A DNA stretch of 64,000 nucleotides from Candidatus Dojkabacteria bacterium (GCA_016931155.1 JAFGFJ010000010.1:1-64000); one strand, 5' to 3'. Shown: positions 27,272-36,968, counted from the first letter of the stretch. A program made the numbers and translations. The notes: generated from the letters alone by a model not told the origin.

Positions 27272-29827
27272 TTAGAACTTTTTACCTGGTCCTGCACCGA
27301 AAAGACCCATACCGTCAAAACCTCCTTTTTGTCCCATAGGACTAAACAATTGTGATTCGTCTTCTGTTTTACCTTCTCCAAGTTGTGCTCTTTTTGAGAT
27401 CTCAGCCTCAATCAGTCCCCTGTCTCTACCATATCTAAGCCTCGATAATTCTTTTATCATGTCTGATATTTCGATTTTTCCATTCTTCCAGTCAAAAGGC
27501 ACTTCAGTTTTTCTAAAATCGGTAAGAATTGAGAACGGAGCCGGATATTCACCTCCAACAAGCATTTTAATGTAAAGGTTATAGTTTTCAAGATTTATAA
27601 GGTCATCCTGCTCAAAGACAGGAGCAAATTCGTTGGCAAGATAACTTGCATCATTTACGCCTACCTTGAAACTTCCCATAGTACCTACATTTCCAAAGAC
27701 TGCGTCTCTCACCCTGTCATCGATCTGCGCAATATACTGATTTGCTACAATCAGATTCAACTTGTATTTTCTGGCTTCTGAAAGAATTTGAGCAAAATCA
27801 TCGGTGGAAAAGTTCTGGAACTCGTCAACATATAGAAAGAAATCTTTTCTTTGAGACTCATGAATTTCTGCTCTGCTCATAGCCGCAGAGAGAATTTTGG
27901 GGACAAGTAGAAGCCCCAGGAATTCCGAGTTTTCCTGCCCTATTATCCCTTTTGAGAGATTGACAAGAAGAATTTTTCCTTCATCCATAACCTTCCTTAC
28001 ATCAAAACTCGAATGGCTCTGTCCTATAATGTTTCTCATAAGTTTATTTGTTACAAATCTGTCAAACTTTGAAACAATGTATCCCAGAACTTCAGATTTA
28101 TGGAAATCCTGCGTCTGAGCGATTTGATCTGTCCAGAATCTTCTAACAACATCATCAGTAATTTTAGGAAGCCAGAATTCATCAACATATTTTTGATCAG
28201 TTAAAATTCTCATTACTTCAACAAGAGTGCTTCCCTGCACAGACATCGCAGTCAAAATTGCATTCCTTACTGCCTGTTCAAAACGCGGTCCGACTATACC
28301 CTGCCTGTTCGGATCAAACATTTTGTACATAAGTCCTATAAAGGCATTTGTGACCATATGCTTGTCCTGTTCGTTGTAGTAATCGATTATGTTAAATCCT
28401 ATTGGTCGTTCTTCATCCCCCGGATTGAAATAAATCACATCCTCAGCCCTCTCTGGAGGTATTCTTTCCAAAATCCACTGAACCGCATCACCATGAGGAT
28501 CAAGAAAAGCAAGTCCATGACCCTGCCTGATGTCTTGCAAAATCATGCTTTGCAAAAAGTACGATTTTCCAGCTCCAGTTTTTCCTACAACATACATGTG
28601 TCTTCTTCGATCGTCCAAATTTAGATACACCTGTTTTCTGCTCTCTCTGTATACAGACTCACCAAGCCATACCGCGCCCTGTGAATACTCGGTAGGTACT
28701 TCCTCTCCTGCTGGTGCTCTTTTTGAAAGAAGCCAGTGAATGTGGGGAGTTTTTACGTTCTGATTTGGAAGGTGAAAGATGGTCGCAACTTCAGCAGTAT
28801 TGAGAACCATATCCTTTGTTGGAACTCTATAGATAAAGTCATGAATAAATTCTCTTTTTGCATTATCTTTCTTTAACTTCTTCTTCTTGAAAGAGTTCGA
28901 GCCTTCTTTGCTAAATTGATCAAAAGAATTGATCACATTATCAAGATTAACTTTTGCAAAATCATTAGTTGATGATACGCTTACTATACGTATTGCTACA
29001 TGAAAACCTCCCTTCTCCGCCTTCTTTTCAATCCCAGACAGAACATCTTCGTCGACATTTATCTTACTCTTTTCAGGATCAGCATTATTTGATCTGACCC
29101 TCGATACAAAAGCCTTTCCGGTCTTCCTCCATTCTCCCCCGGCAGGTGTAAGAACAAGTTGGATCGCTAGTGCTTCTCCTTTATTTAGCTTGCTCATAGC
29201 TGTAGTGATTGCCGCAACCGTGTCAGTACTGAGATCCTCATAGGTTTTCAATGGCTTATAATCCTCGTTATCAAGCTTGAGCGAGGCATATGCAACTGAA
29301 CTTTTAGTAGAGAAAATATTGTATTCATCTGCTTTCGTTACTTCAGCAGAACTATATGCACCATTTACCTGTTTTTCTACAAGACCAGCAAGCTTTTTTG
29401 GAACAGTAACATAAAACCTGATACTTTCCGGAAACGCCACAATCTCGAGACTAATAGAAATGTGCGATCCAAACCATTTTTTTATTCCTTCTAATTTTTC
29501 TCCTATGCCTAGAAACGCTGAAAACATCTGGTCTGCAGCTTGAGGTTCAACTTCATTACTTCTAGGTATACGAAGTTCATAAATAGCAGTATCTAAAGAA
29601 CGTTTCTCCTGCGAAGCCCTTCTCACTTTTTTCGCAAATCTTCTAAATGCAATTATACCCACCAAAAGCAGAAGTAAAGACAAAGGGATTAAAAATAGAA
29701 CCAAAGGGAAACCACCTTCTGAAACTGTCGAACCTGTTGGAACAGTTATTGTCGGTTCAATAGTAGTTGTCCTATTTGTCACGGGTTTGCCGGGATTTGT
29801 TGTTTGGGCAATTACAAAGTCTTCCAT
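27272..29827 (-). CDS. VirD4/HerA-like DNA-translocase-type ATPase
   Basis: About 851 residues from the second ATG (MEDFVIAQTT at 29827). The first ATG overlaps a TATAAT that lies six bases before 29827. An outside N-terminal Thr-rich part is followed by one membrane helix (about 42-60). Then comes a domain of some 300 residues conserved in CPR relatives, and a RecA-like motor with Walker A GKTGAGKS (about 413) and Walker B FFLYVDEFQNF (about 635). This is the CPR form of type IV coupling proteins (TraD/TraG/HerA). It could pump DNA or power a surface machine. No VirB4 or relaxase lies in the window. Confidence 0.88.
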   Translation of the reverse strand: MEDFVIAQTTNPGKPVTNRTTTIEPTITVPTGSTVSEGGFPLVLFLIPLSLLLLLVGIIAFRRFAKKVRRASQEKRSLDTAIYELRIPRSNEVEPQAADQMFSAFLGIGEKLEGIKKWFGSHISISLEIVAFPESIRFYVTVPKKLAGLVEKQVNGAYSSAEVTKADEYNIFSTKSSVAYASLKLDNEDYKPLKTYEDLSTDTVAAITTAMSKLNKGEALAIQLVLTPAGGEWRKTGKAFVSRVRSNNADPEKSKINVDEDVLSGIEKKAEKGGFHVAIRIVSVSSTNDFAKVNLDNVINSFDQFSKEGSNSFKKKKLKKDNAKREFIHDFIYRVPTKDMVLNTAEVATIFHLPNQNVKTPHIHWLLSKRAPAGEEVPTEYSQGAVWLGESVYRESRKQVYLNLDDRRRHMYVVGKTGAGKSYFLQSMILQDIRQGHGLAFLDPHGDAVQWILERIPPERAEDVIYFNPGDEERPIGFNIIDYYNEQDKHMVTNAFIGLMYKMFDPNRQGIVGPRFEQAVRNAILTAMSVQGSTLVEVMRILTDQKYVDEFWLPKITDDVVRRFWTDQIAQTQDFHKSEVLGYIVSKFDRFVTNKLMRNIIGQSHSSFDVRKVMDEGKILLVNLSKGIIGQENSEFLGLLLVPKILSAAMSRAEIHESQRKDFFLYVDEFQNFSTDDFAQILSEARKYKLNLIVANQYIAQIDDRVRDAVFGNVGTMGSFKVGVNDASYLANEFAPVFEQDDLINLENYNLYIKMLVGGEYPAPFSILTDFRKTEVPFDWKNGKIEISDMIKELSRLRYGRDRGLIEAEISKRAQLGEGKTEDESQLFSPMGQKGGFDGMGLFGAGPGKKF

Positions 29828-29833
29828 AGGAAA

Positions 29834-29839
29834 ATTATA
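29834..29839 (-). promoter_or_regulatory. -10 box of the VirD4-like gene
   Basis: TATAAT (29839-29834), TTTCCT, ATG at 29827. It decides the start: an mRNA from here would be leaderless and could not use the upstream ATG. Confidence 0.5.
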
Positions 29840-29972
29840 CATTAAAGGATACTATAGTGATTGGAAATAATCTAGCCAGCCTTGAAAATACTATTTCAGC
29901 TATATCAATTTTTTTATACCTACCAGCGTACTAGACCCCTTTCTCAATCCTCCAAAATCCAGCCATAAATAA

Positions 29973-30635
29973 TCAAGAGGGTTTCTGAGAATGCATCTTG
30001 AGAAGCCTGTCCAGAAGGACATATAGCCAGGTTTTTGCAGAATCAGGAGCTCCTTTATCTTTCAAATTTCTAATTGCTTTAAATTCCTGCATAACTTTCG
30101 GGGGAACAACATATCCAAAAAGCGCAGGTGCTTCGTATTCAGTAGAGGGTTCTTTCGATTTCTGAATAAATACAGGTTTTTCTGGAATCTCAGGTTTATC
30201 CTGCTGTTGTTTTTTCTCTTTATTTTCTGCCTTTTTAATTTCTGGAGCCTCCACTGAAGTCTGTACTTCGGTCCCATATTCAACTGCTATTGGTTGGGCT
30301 TCAACTGACACAGCTCCGCTTGAAATCTCAGGTGAAAAGTTACCTCCTCCAATAAACTTGCTCTTATTCTCCTCCTTATTCCCGCCAGTGCCATTTTCTG
30401 AAAGTCCACTCATTTTAGAGAGATCAAAATCTTCCTTCACTCCAGCCTGATCATTCAAAAAACTTGGAAACAAATCTGCAGACTCCTGAACACCCACTTG
30501 TTCAATTTGGGGATTTATTTGTCCAGCCTGAGAATTCTCCTGACTATCTTGTTGCTGTACCTGATCATCTTGAGGTTGCACCTGTCCATTTTGAATCTGT
30601 TGTAATTGGTTGTTTTGTTGTGTATCGTCCGCCAT
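29973..30635 (-). CDS. Gln-rich hypothetical protein next to the VirD4-like gene
   Basis: 220 residues. The first 45 are almost only Gln, Asn and Asp; the middle is low-complexity with Lys and Pro; the last 60 (starting PALFGYVVPPKVMQEF) look folded and helical. Low-complexity head plus short folded tail suggests an adaptor. It precedes the VirD4-like gene by about 145 nt on the same strand, hinting at partnership. An extended -10 (TGATATAAT, 30653-30645) ends nine bases before the ATG. Confidence 0.7.
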   Translation of the reverse strand: MADDTQQNNQLQQIQNGQVQPQDDQVQQQDSQENSQAGQINPQIEQVGVQESADLFPSFLNDQAGVKEDFDLSKMSGLSENGTGGNKEENKSKFIGGGNFSPEISSGAVSVEAQPIAVEYGTEVQTSVEAPEIKKAENKEKKQQQDKPEIPEKPVFIQKSKEPSTEYEAPALFGYVVPPKVMQEFKAIRNLKDKGAPDSAKTWLYVLLDRLLKMHSQKPS

Positions 30636-30644
30636 AATCCGGGT

Positions 30645-30653
30645 ATTATATCA
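30645..30653 (-). promoter_or_regulatory. Extended -10 of the Gln-rich gene
   Basis: TGATATAAT on the minus strand, nine bases before the ATG at 30635, leaving a leader of only a few bases. Confidence 0.5.
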
Positions 30654-30722
30654 TAGCTCTTCAATAACCCTCCTACCTCACCTGTCCTCTGGCTTTGTCC
30701 TGCTTGTTATTTGCTTATAACC

Positions 30723-31175
30723 TCACTTATCTCCACGCAAATCTCTGTCAATCTGCTTTTTCTGATCCATCTCTTTCAGTTTAGCACGTTTGTCATATTT
30801 CTTTTTCCCCTTTCCAAGTCCTATGGATATTTTAATTATTCCCCTTCCATTATCATATACTTTGGTCGGAACAATAGAATACCCCTCCCTTTTTTCCCCT
30901 CCAATAAGCTTATTTATCTCTTTTTTGCTTAAAAGAAGCTTTCTGTCCCTTATTTCATCCATCTGTACCTCCTTGCCTGTTTGCTTCCACTTTGCAACAT
31001 GCATACCGACGAGAAAAAGCTCTCCCTTCTGGTACTTTACAAAGCTTTCTTTAATACTTGCCGAAGCTTTTTTTATTGATTTCACTTCCCACCCTTCAAG
31101 CACAATACCTGCTTCCATCTCTTCAGAGATGGAATAATTGAAATAGGCTTTTTTGTTTTGAGCATAAGTTTTCAT
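30723..31175 (-). CDS. smpB: SsrA-binding protein SmpB
   Basis: 150 residues, standard length. It has the conserved NKKAYFNYSI start, EGWEVKSIK core, the LF(L)VGMHVAKW region and a basic C-terminal tail (GLGKGKKKYDKR) that enters the decoding centre. It binds tmRNA and rescues stalled ribosomes. No tmRNA gene is visible in the window. Confidence 0.96.
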   Translation of the reverse strand: MKTYAQNKKAYFNYSISEEMEAGIVLEGWEVKSIKKASASIKESFVKYQKGELFLVGMHVAKWKQTGKEVQMDEIRDRKLLLSKKEINKLIGGEKREGYSIVPTKVYDNGRGIIKISIGLGKGKKKYDKRAKLKEMDQKKQIDRDLRGDK

Positions 31176-31289
31176 AGAACAGGCATAGATAATGTGATTC
31201 TTTAATTCTACAAAAATTACTTCAGTGCCTTTTTAACGAAATGTTTCAACACGATTATTGTTTATTCCTAGTATCTACGGGTTATGATC

Positions 31290-33704
31290 TTACAATTCAA
31301 AATCCCTGATCAGGGAAAGATCTATCTTCCAAATTTTAGTCCCATCAAGAACATAGAGGTTGTTGTTAGAAGTATCAACCACAACTTCTTTAATATTCTT
31401 AAATATTTCTCCCTCTGGTTTTACTTGTGCAATAAGATCGAAAATGCCGGCATTTTCTCCTCTGCTCTTTGTAAACACAAGAACTCTTCTGTTAACTGGA
31501 TCCGCAAAAAATATTTTTGTTGCATCAACATCCATTGCAACAGATTCATTAACACTATCCCCTGATGGAAGCCCCTGTATACTTACAGGATCCTTATTTT
31601 CACCAAGATACCTGCTAAGTCCGCTTCCTTTTGAAAGAATATATACACGACCATCAACGGCAATATCAGAAGCATTTGCAAAAGCATCCTCACGAGCTCT
31701 CAATATTGGAAGGGAATACCCGGAAGAACCCTCACTTCTCATATACACAAGATCTTTCGTATCAGTCCTCACTGCATAAATTCTATCTTCGCTTCCCACT
31801 CTGTAAGCCTCGAGCTGAACAACATTTCCAAGCTTTCCTCTCGACAAACCGAGATGCTTTGTAACCGCTTTTGTTTCAATATTTATTGTCGCTAGAGCCT
31901 TATCCTCACTATTGTCATGTACAATTAGTTCCTTTTTCTGATCAAATGCAATTGCTCTCGGACCTGATAAATTGCTCCCAGATGGGATAAATTCCACCGG
32001 ATCATCTCCTCCTGTTGACACCTTGTAAATGACACTTCTTCCTGAGTCGGAAACATAGAGAAAACCATCTAATAGATCAAAATCGTAAGTATCTGCATCT
32101 TCGAAATGTGCCGCAAAGTCGACAAGAAGAGATGGAGACATGACCAACACCCTGTTTAATTTGTTTTTTAGCATTTCCACCAGGTCTTCAGCATTTTCTA
32201 TGTCCTCAACGAGAACTCCCAACTTCCTGGCTTCAGACAGCTTTGTAGAAGCCTTCTCAAGATCGGCAAGCAGTTCCTCCTTTCTCTCACTATTTGTTGG
32301 ACTGTTCAGCACAACTGGAACATTCTGACTGACTGTCTCCGCAACCTCTTTCGCATTATCAACAAGCACCCGTGCTTCTTCTGTTAATTTTCTCGTTTTT
32401 GCATCATCAACTTGAGCCTTTATTCCAAAATAGAGAATAAACCCTATTACGACAATTAGAATTGCTATCACCTTCCAATTTTTTTTCACTCCTGCACCCC
32501 TCAGGAAGATTTTATCCTGATCGGCTCCCAGCCAACCTAAAACAGTCTTTTTTACGACAAGAATTACTTCCCATATTTTTCTTCCTGCCTTTTGTAGAAT
32601 ATACAAATAAGTTGGAAGCTCTTTATCAACCACTTCCTGACCGAATTGATCAGATCTGGAAACCTTTGTTTCAAAACCAGGAGCATCAACCGGGGAAACT
32701 CCCGAGACCGATACAGTTCGCTTATTGCCAGCTATCTGATCCTTTATTCTATTGAAATAAGCAACGCCTTTGTCAATAATCTGTTTACCTTTCTCTTTAA
32801 TTTTTTCAGCAACTGTCTTCTGTTCACTGAATCTGGAGGATTTGGAGTAATCGTATGGCAAAGTTTCTTCCTCTTTTTCGTCCCTAGGTTCAAAATCGAG
32901 TCGCTCTCTCTTTTCGGTATCCCCAAATTCTTTCGTTTCTTCATTTACTTGCTCTGACTCTAACTCCCGAGCAGTAGTATTTGCCTGTTCTGATTTGGCA
33001 ACAAATGATTCTCCTCCTTGTGCTTTCATTAAAGTAGCCCCCTTTTCGGTTTCCTTATCCTCTACTTTAACCATAACAAGGGCAATCATTGAGTCATTTT
33101 CTATCATTCTACCTTTTAAATTTTGTTCTGAGAAATTTGATACAGATTCTACAAAATCATCTTCACTATATTCCTCAACAGCCTCAGGAGTAGCAAGCAT
33201 ATATACGTCGCCTGCTTCGATTCTGGAGCTTCCAACCTTGATTATTCCCTCACCTGTTGGGTCTTTGAGATATGAAGTAATATCAAGAAGATTCCCACCC
33301 CTGAAAACGTAGGCTCGTGCCTGCCCCATTGAAACAAAGTAAACAAAGCCGGCATACACGACCATTGTATTGAGATGAACTTCAACTCCTTCTTCATGAA
33401 CACTCACTTCGTTTTCAATGAGAGTCATTAGCCTTCTTTCCATTCCCATCACAGCCTTCTCAAGCGAAATAAGCACAGAATCTTTCTCATTCTCAAAATA
33501 ATTTTCATGGAAATGGTCAAGCAGAAGATTGCCCGCCGTGGAAGTATCGAAATCCTCTGGTCCTCTGAGAGTAATTACCGCAAATATCTCCCCCCTCCTC
33601 TCAAAAACACTTTCACCCTGAGGACGATACGAATAAACACTAGCCCATACTCCAGGTTTATTCTTACCGATAAAATATTTTCGTGCCAGTGTAAATTTGT
33701 CCAT
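31290..33704 (-). CDS. Membrane protein with PP2C-like N-domain and C-terminal beta-propeller
   Basis: About 804 residues from the ATG at 33704; a TTG seven codons upstream is possible. Residues 1-210 follow a PP2C-type phosphatase layout (RRGEIFAVITLRG, a helical hairpin, then GQARAYVFRGG) but lack the Asp-Gly metal motifs, so it is probably an inactive phosphatase. A charged linker follows, then one membrane helix (about 415-435), a coiled coil, and a C-terminal series of beta-propeller blades (about 530-800). The cytoplasmic pseudo-phosphatase may bind a phospho-ligand while the propeller lies outside. Role unknown. Confidence 0.75.
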   Translation of the reverse strand: MDKFTLARKYFIGKNKPGVWASVYSYRPQGESVFERRGEIFAVITLRGPEDFDTSTAGNLLLDHFHENYFENEKDSVLISLEKAVMGMERRLMTLIENEVSVHEEGVEVHLNTMVVYAGFVYFVSMGQARAYVFRGGNLLDITSYLKDPTGEGIIKVGSSRIEAGDVYMLATPEAVEEYSEDDFVESVSNFSEQNLKGRMIENDSMIALVMVKVEDKETEKGATLMKAQGGESFVAKSEQANTTARELESEQVNEETKEFGDTEKRERLDFEPRDEKEEETLPYDYSKSSRFSEQKTVAEKIKEKGKQIIDKGVAYFNRIKDQIAGNKRTVSVSGVSPVDAPGFETKVSRSDQFGQEVVDKELPTYLYILQKAGRKIWEVILVVKKTVLGWLGADQDKIFLRGAGVKKNWKVIAILIVVIGFILYFGIKAQVDDAKTRKLTEEARVLVDNAKEVAETVSQNVPVVLNSPTNSERKEELLADLEKASTKLSEARKLGVLVEDIENAEDLVEMLKNKLNRVLVMSPSLLVDFAAHFEDADTYDFDLLDGFLYVSDSGRSVIYKVSTGGDDPVEFIPSGSNLSGPRAIAFDQKKELIVHDNSEDKALATINIETKAVTKHLGLSRGKLGNVVQLEAYRVGSEDRIYAVRTDTKDLVYMRSEGSSGYSLPILRAREDAFANASDIAVDGRVYILSKGSGLSRYLGENKDPVSIQGLPSGDSVNESVAMDVDATKIFFADPVNRRVLVFTKSRGENAGIFDLIAQVKPEGEIFKNIKEVVVDTSNNNLYVLDGTKIWKIDLSLIRDFEL

Positions 33705-33770
33705 CGTCAAAAGGCAGTCCTTCAACCTATTCCAGGATATCAGGACTAGATTATACTAACCCATTTTAGC

Positions 33771-33983
33771 TCAAAAGAAAAACACTACCATCAGAAAAAC
33801 AACCAGGAGAATAAGAATAGAAAAAACCGTACAACCAATAACACATCCTGATGGTCTGGTTTTAACCAACCTATTGATTGATCTTGTCTGATGCAGAACA
33901 ACAAGACCAACCAGCAAATGAAACAACGTTGCAATAACAAGAGCGGTTTTAATTATTATTTCTAAAATCTTATATTCGTTCAT
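33771..33983 (-). CDS. Small two-helix membrane protein
   Basis: 70 residues with two membrane helices (about 8-30 and 47-69) joined by a basic loop (RSINRLVKTRPSG). No family name. The ATG start follows AATTTACTG without a Shine-Dalgarno. It sits between the PP2C-like and PH-domain genes on the same strand. Confidence 0.7.
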   Translation of the reverse strand: MNEYKILEIIIKTALVIATLFHLLVGLVVLHQTRSINRLVKTRPSGCVIGCTVFSILILLVVFLMVVFFF

Positions 33984-34025
33984 TACAGTAAATTGTTTTA
34001 ATTCTGTAAGAGAGACCCGGTCAAA

Positions 34026-34661
34026 CTATCTTCTGACAAACTTTTCATGACCTCTGGTCTTAACGGCAGAGCTCAGATCTCCAATTACGTCTCTAAACCT
34101 GGATGGCTGAGGAACCGCTCTAAACTTAAAGTTTCCCCTCTCAGCAGCAGAACTGATAATCACTGTTCCGTAGTGAAAAAGGCTGGGGAGAAGACCGACT
34201 GTTGAATCCCTAATATCTTGAATATCTTCAAGAGCCAACTCAATAACATGGTAAGAAGATATCGGACTAAACTCATAGTCAATAAGCCTCTGATTTGTTA
34301 CCAGATAAATATCAAAATACCAGTCTAAAAAATTGAAAAGAACATATGTAAGCAAAAACGAATAATAAATTACTATTACAATAAGCTGTCTCTCGAGAGA
34401 TACAAAATCACCCAACGGTATCCCGAAAGTATCGATCAAGTAGGCAACTACAAAGGGAACTATAAAGACTGCACCTGCTGTGATCATCCAGCCAATATTT
34501 GTAAGTATGTGGGGTCTAATGAGAACAAATACTTTTTCATATGGATTTTGTGTTCCAAATCTTATCCCCTTCGGATTTATCTCGTAGCTTGAAAAGGGAC
34601 CTCCTTCATGATCCGGAAGAATACCGGCAGCTGAATCAATTCGTCTTATTGGTTGCGCCAT
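34026..34661 (-). CDS. PH-domain membrane protein (bPH2/YdbT-like)
   Basis: 211 residues. Two membrane helices (about 52-75 and 92-115) are followed by a bacterial PH-like domain (about 118-195) with the usual WYFDIYLVTNQRLIDYEF entry. Such proteins sit in the cytoplasmic membrane with the PH domain inside; function is mostly unknown. A 42-nt gap separates it from the small membrane protein downstream. Confidence 0.85.
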   Translation of the reverse strand: MAQPIRRIDSAAGILPDHEGGPFSSYEINPKGIRFGTQNPYEKVFVLIRPHILTNIGWMITAGAVFIVPFVVAYLIDTFGIPLGDFVSLERQLIVIVIYYSFLLTYVLFNFLDWYFDIYLVTNQRLIDYEFSPISSYHVIELALEDIQDIRDSTVGLLPSLFHYGTVIISSAAERGNFKFRAVPQPSRFRDVIGDLSSAVKTRGHEKFVRR

Positions 34662-34798
34662 GGAAAGTGAATGTTATATTGAATTTTAACACTTTATAAA
34701 AGGACAAAAAAGACCTGCCCCTTGAGAGTTTTGCGGAAGAAATTTTTAATGAAATATTGTGAATCCTGTCCAATCTAAATTGTTTATTTATCTTTCTA

Positions 34799-36544
34799 CT
34801 AACCCTGTTGCATAAACCAGGTAAGCGAATAGATATAGTCAGTCTGCCCCGAAGGTTTTACGTTTGCAACCCAGTTATTCCAGATAGCCTTGAAAAGCCA
34901 CCCTGACATGACCGCACTGCCGTTTGTGCCAATGAATTTTACCTGCTTCACCCTGTTCGAACCATCTCTTACAAAAGTCATTCCCGTGACTGAACCAACA
35001 GAATTCCTGGTGCTTTGTAAAAAGATTTTTGCACCACCTGTATTGTAATTTGCAGCACTATAGTCCAGCATCTGATTTATCTCAGCATAAGTATAGCTGT
35101 TTGTTCTCCAGGTCCAGTTTGTGTAAGAATAGCTTGCAGCAGTTCCTGTGTCATTTACATGACGAAGATAAGAATAAGGTGTTCCAACCCCGTTAAAACT
35201 TGAAAACACTGTGTCATTATCCGCAGTTCCATAGCCCTGATTGTTATCCGAAGAATATAGTGCTCGTATCACCTGTCCGTTATGAGTAGCACCTGTTGAA
35301 ACAATAACCTGTTTTGAAGTTTCATCCGCTGCCCACTGTTTGTTTGTTCCTCCCTTATAAACCTGACAGGAAGCTGTCGTACAAATTGTCCCTCCATAAC
35401 TCATTGCATAAGAACGGGCAGCTATCACCTGTGCCTTAATTGCTTCAGCAGGCCAGCAATCCCATATCGTAGAAGGATTATCAACTGCATATTTTGCAGG
35501 ATTTGAATTAACCTGTTCCTGTGTTCCACATGCCTTATCAGGCACTTCACCAAGACCAGCAACATATGTTTCCATATCCATATTCCCGTACCCTGAAACA
35601 CTTACAACTGCACTCCTTTGCTCGATCTTTGTTTGAGAATAATAAAAAGTCACTATCTGCTGTGCTGTCCACCCTTTCTGTGCAGCACCATACGCACCAA
35701 ACTGCGACATACCGACCCCATGACCTTGATAAAGATCTCTTCCTCGACCTGTGAAATATATCTCACCAGACTCGATTGGTAAAGTACCACCATTAGTTGA
35801 ACCGCCTGTCTGTATATCTTCAAGTGCTTTTATTGCCTTCTGCTCCTCTGAGAGTTGCCCTATTGCCGACTGAACCGTTCCTATCTGTCCCCTTATCCCT
35901 GCCACTGCACCGCTTGTCGAGGCTATAGTAGAATTTAGTTTTTCGAGTTGTTGAGCAAGTTCAACCTTTCTGCTCTCCAAATCTTTCGTTTTTATTTCAA
36001 GATTCTTCTTTTCCTCAGTATTGGAAGCAAGATCGTTTTCAATCTGCACTAATTCCCCGGAAAGACCCTTTATCCAATCTTTCTCATCAAGAGTAATAGC
36101 GGTTTGATAAGTTGCAGTTTTTACAAAATCCTTTTCTGAGCTGAAAATTACATCCGTAAAACGAGTCATTTTCCAACTGAGATAAGAATCACGTACAAAA
36201 CCGTCCTGCCTCTTCTCTCTTTCCTCCTTTTCAAGTTCTTTTATGTATTTATTTTGTTCAAGCTCTTCCAGTTTCAAATTGTTATATTCAATTTGAGCTT
36301 CAATTTCCTTCATTTCCGCATCAATCTGCGCATAAGCTGAGTTTGTACTATTTCTCTGGGAAGCGTAATAATTGAGATCTTTCTGAATATTACCAAGTTT
36401 TTCCTGTAGCTTACTAAGTTCGGCATTTTTTCTTTCAAGTTCCAACTGAATTTCTTCAGTTGTTTTTGCATATGCGGGAGAAAGACAAGCAGAAAAAAAG
36501 GTTGCCAATATAAGAGGGAAAATTGTTAAATGCTTTAATTTCAT
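34799..36544 (-). CDS. Secreted SpoIID/LytB-domain protein with coiled coil
   Basis: 581 residues. Signal peptide MKLKHLTIFPLILATFFSAC (a lipobox-like LSPAYA/FSAC follows), long coiled coil (about 27-240, RipA/PcsB-like), then a SpoIID domain with GRGRDLYQGHGVGMSQFGAY and an AEAIKAQVIAARSYA motif. SpoIID proteins are lytic transglycosylases that strip denuded glycan. A coiled coil plus a wall hydrolase suggests a regulated enzyme for cell-wall splitting. A promoter with TATAAT lies some 40 nt upstream. Confidence 0.9.
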   Translation of the reverse strand: MKLKHLTIFPLILATFFSACLSPAYAKTTEEIQLELERKNAELSKLQEKLGNIQKDLNYYASQRNSTNSAYAQIDAEMKEIEAQIEYNNLKLEELEQNKYIKELEKEEREKRQDGFVRDSYLSWKMTRFTDVIFSSEKDFVKTATYQTAITLDEKDWIKGLSGELVQIENDLASNTEEKKNLEIKTKDLESRKVELAQQLEKLNSTIASTSGAVAGIRGQIGTVQSAIGQLSEEQKAIKALEDIQTGGSTNGGTLPIESGEIYFTGRGRDLYQGHGVGMSQFGAYGAAQKGWTAQQIVTFYYSQTKIEQRSAVVSVSGYGNMDMETYVAGLGEVPDKACGTQEQVNSNPAKYAVDNPSTIWDCWPAEAIKAQVIAARSYAMSYGGTICTTASCQVYKGGTNKQWAADETSKQVIVSTGATHNGQVIRALYSSDNNQGYGTADNDTVFSSFNGVGTPYSYLRHVNDTGTAASYSYTNWTWRTNSYTYAEINQMLDYSAANYNTGGAKIFLQSTRNSVGSVTGMTFVRDGSNRVKQVKFIGTNGSAVMSGWLFKAIWNNWVANVKPSGQTDYIYSLTWFMQQG

Positions 36545-36761
36545 TTTTGAAGCTTAAAAGTGCAAGCCAAAATAACTCGACCATTATACCACAGAATTTT
36601 GTAGTGAAATAAGAGCTGATGCGATCTTACAACCACATAGTCACAAAATACTACAATCACATGTCTTTACAATCTGGTGGTCTACAACTCTGGAATCTTT
36701 CGAATTACAGTTAAGTGACTTTGATTAATGGTTCTAATACTGAGACTCTACGGGCTTTGCC

Positions 36762-36789
36762 AGTAGGTTTAAGATCGGTTATGCTGAAT
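36762..36789 (+). repeat. dif-like Xer site, copy 3
   Basis: AGTAGGTTTAA, GATCGG, TTATGCTGAAT. The right arm matches dif TTATGTTAAAT at 9 of 11. It lies in a 52-bp unit (36738-36789) identical to copy 1 at 43 of 52 positions and in direct orientation. The rest of 36545-36957 holds no gene. Confidence 0.5.
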
Positions 36790-36893
36790 ATATTGGTATC
36801 CGTCCTTCAACTGAAGGATACAGCAATCGTGCAGTCTTAAAGAAAAAATCTTACACGGGGAATTCCACAACGTCGTACCAGAACGCAAAGCAT

Positions 36894-36968
36894 AGTATCA
36901 AATCACAAACCGAAACATCAAACCATAAACTGTATCGCCAAATCATAAACCGTATCATTAAATCACAA
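36894..36968. repeat. Degenerate short tandem repeat downstream of the YhaN-like gene
   Basis: Four imperfect units of 17-20 bp built on GTATC..AAATCAYAAACC. Too short and too varied for CRISPR. It sits at the 3' end of the YhaN-like gene. Confidence 0.4.

Noticed and set aside
29828..29842. Upstream ATG as start of the VirD4-like gene
   Set aside because: It overlaps the -10 box TATAAT; the ATG at 29827 fits better.
34799..36544. Lipoprotein anchor for the SpoIID protein (FSAC)
   Set aside because: The Cys follows the hydrophobic core, but the later AYA site also fits signal peptidase I; not decided.
25633..36789. The block between dif-like repeats as a clear mobile element
   Set aside because: It contains housekeeping smpB and envelope genes and no element-specific genes; only the repeats suggest mobility, so it is kept as a finding, not a feature.
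36894..36968. Possible CRISPR array
   Set aside because: Units are 17-20 bp, imperfect and without spacers; no cas genes in the window.
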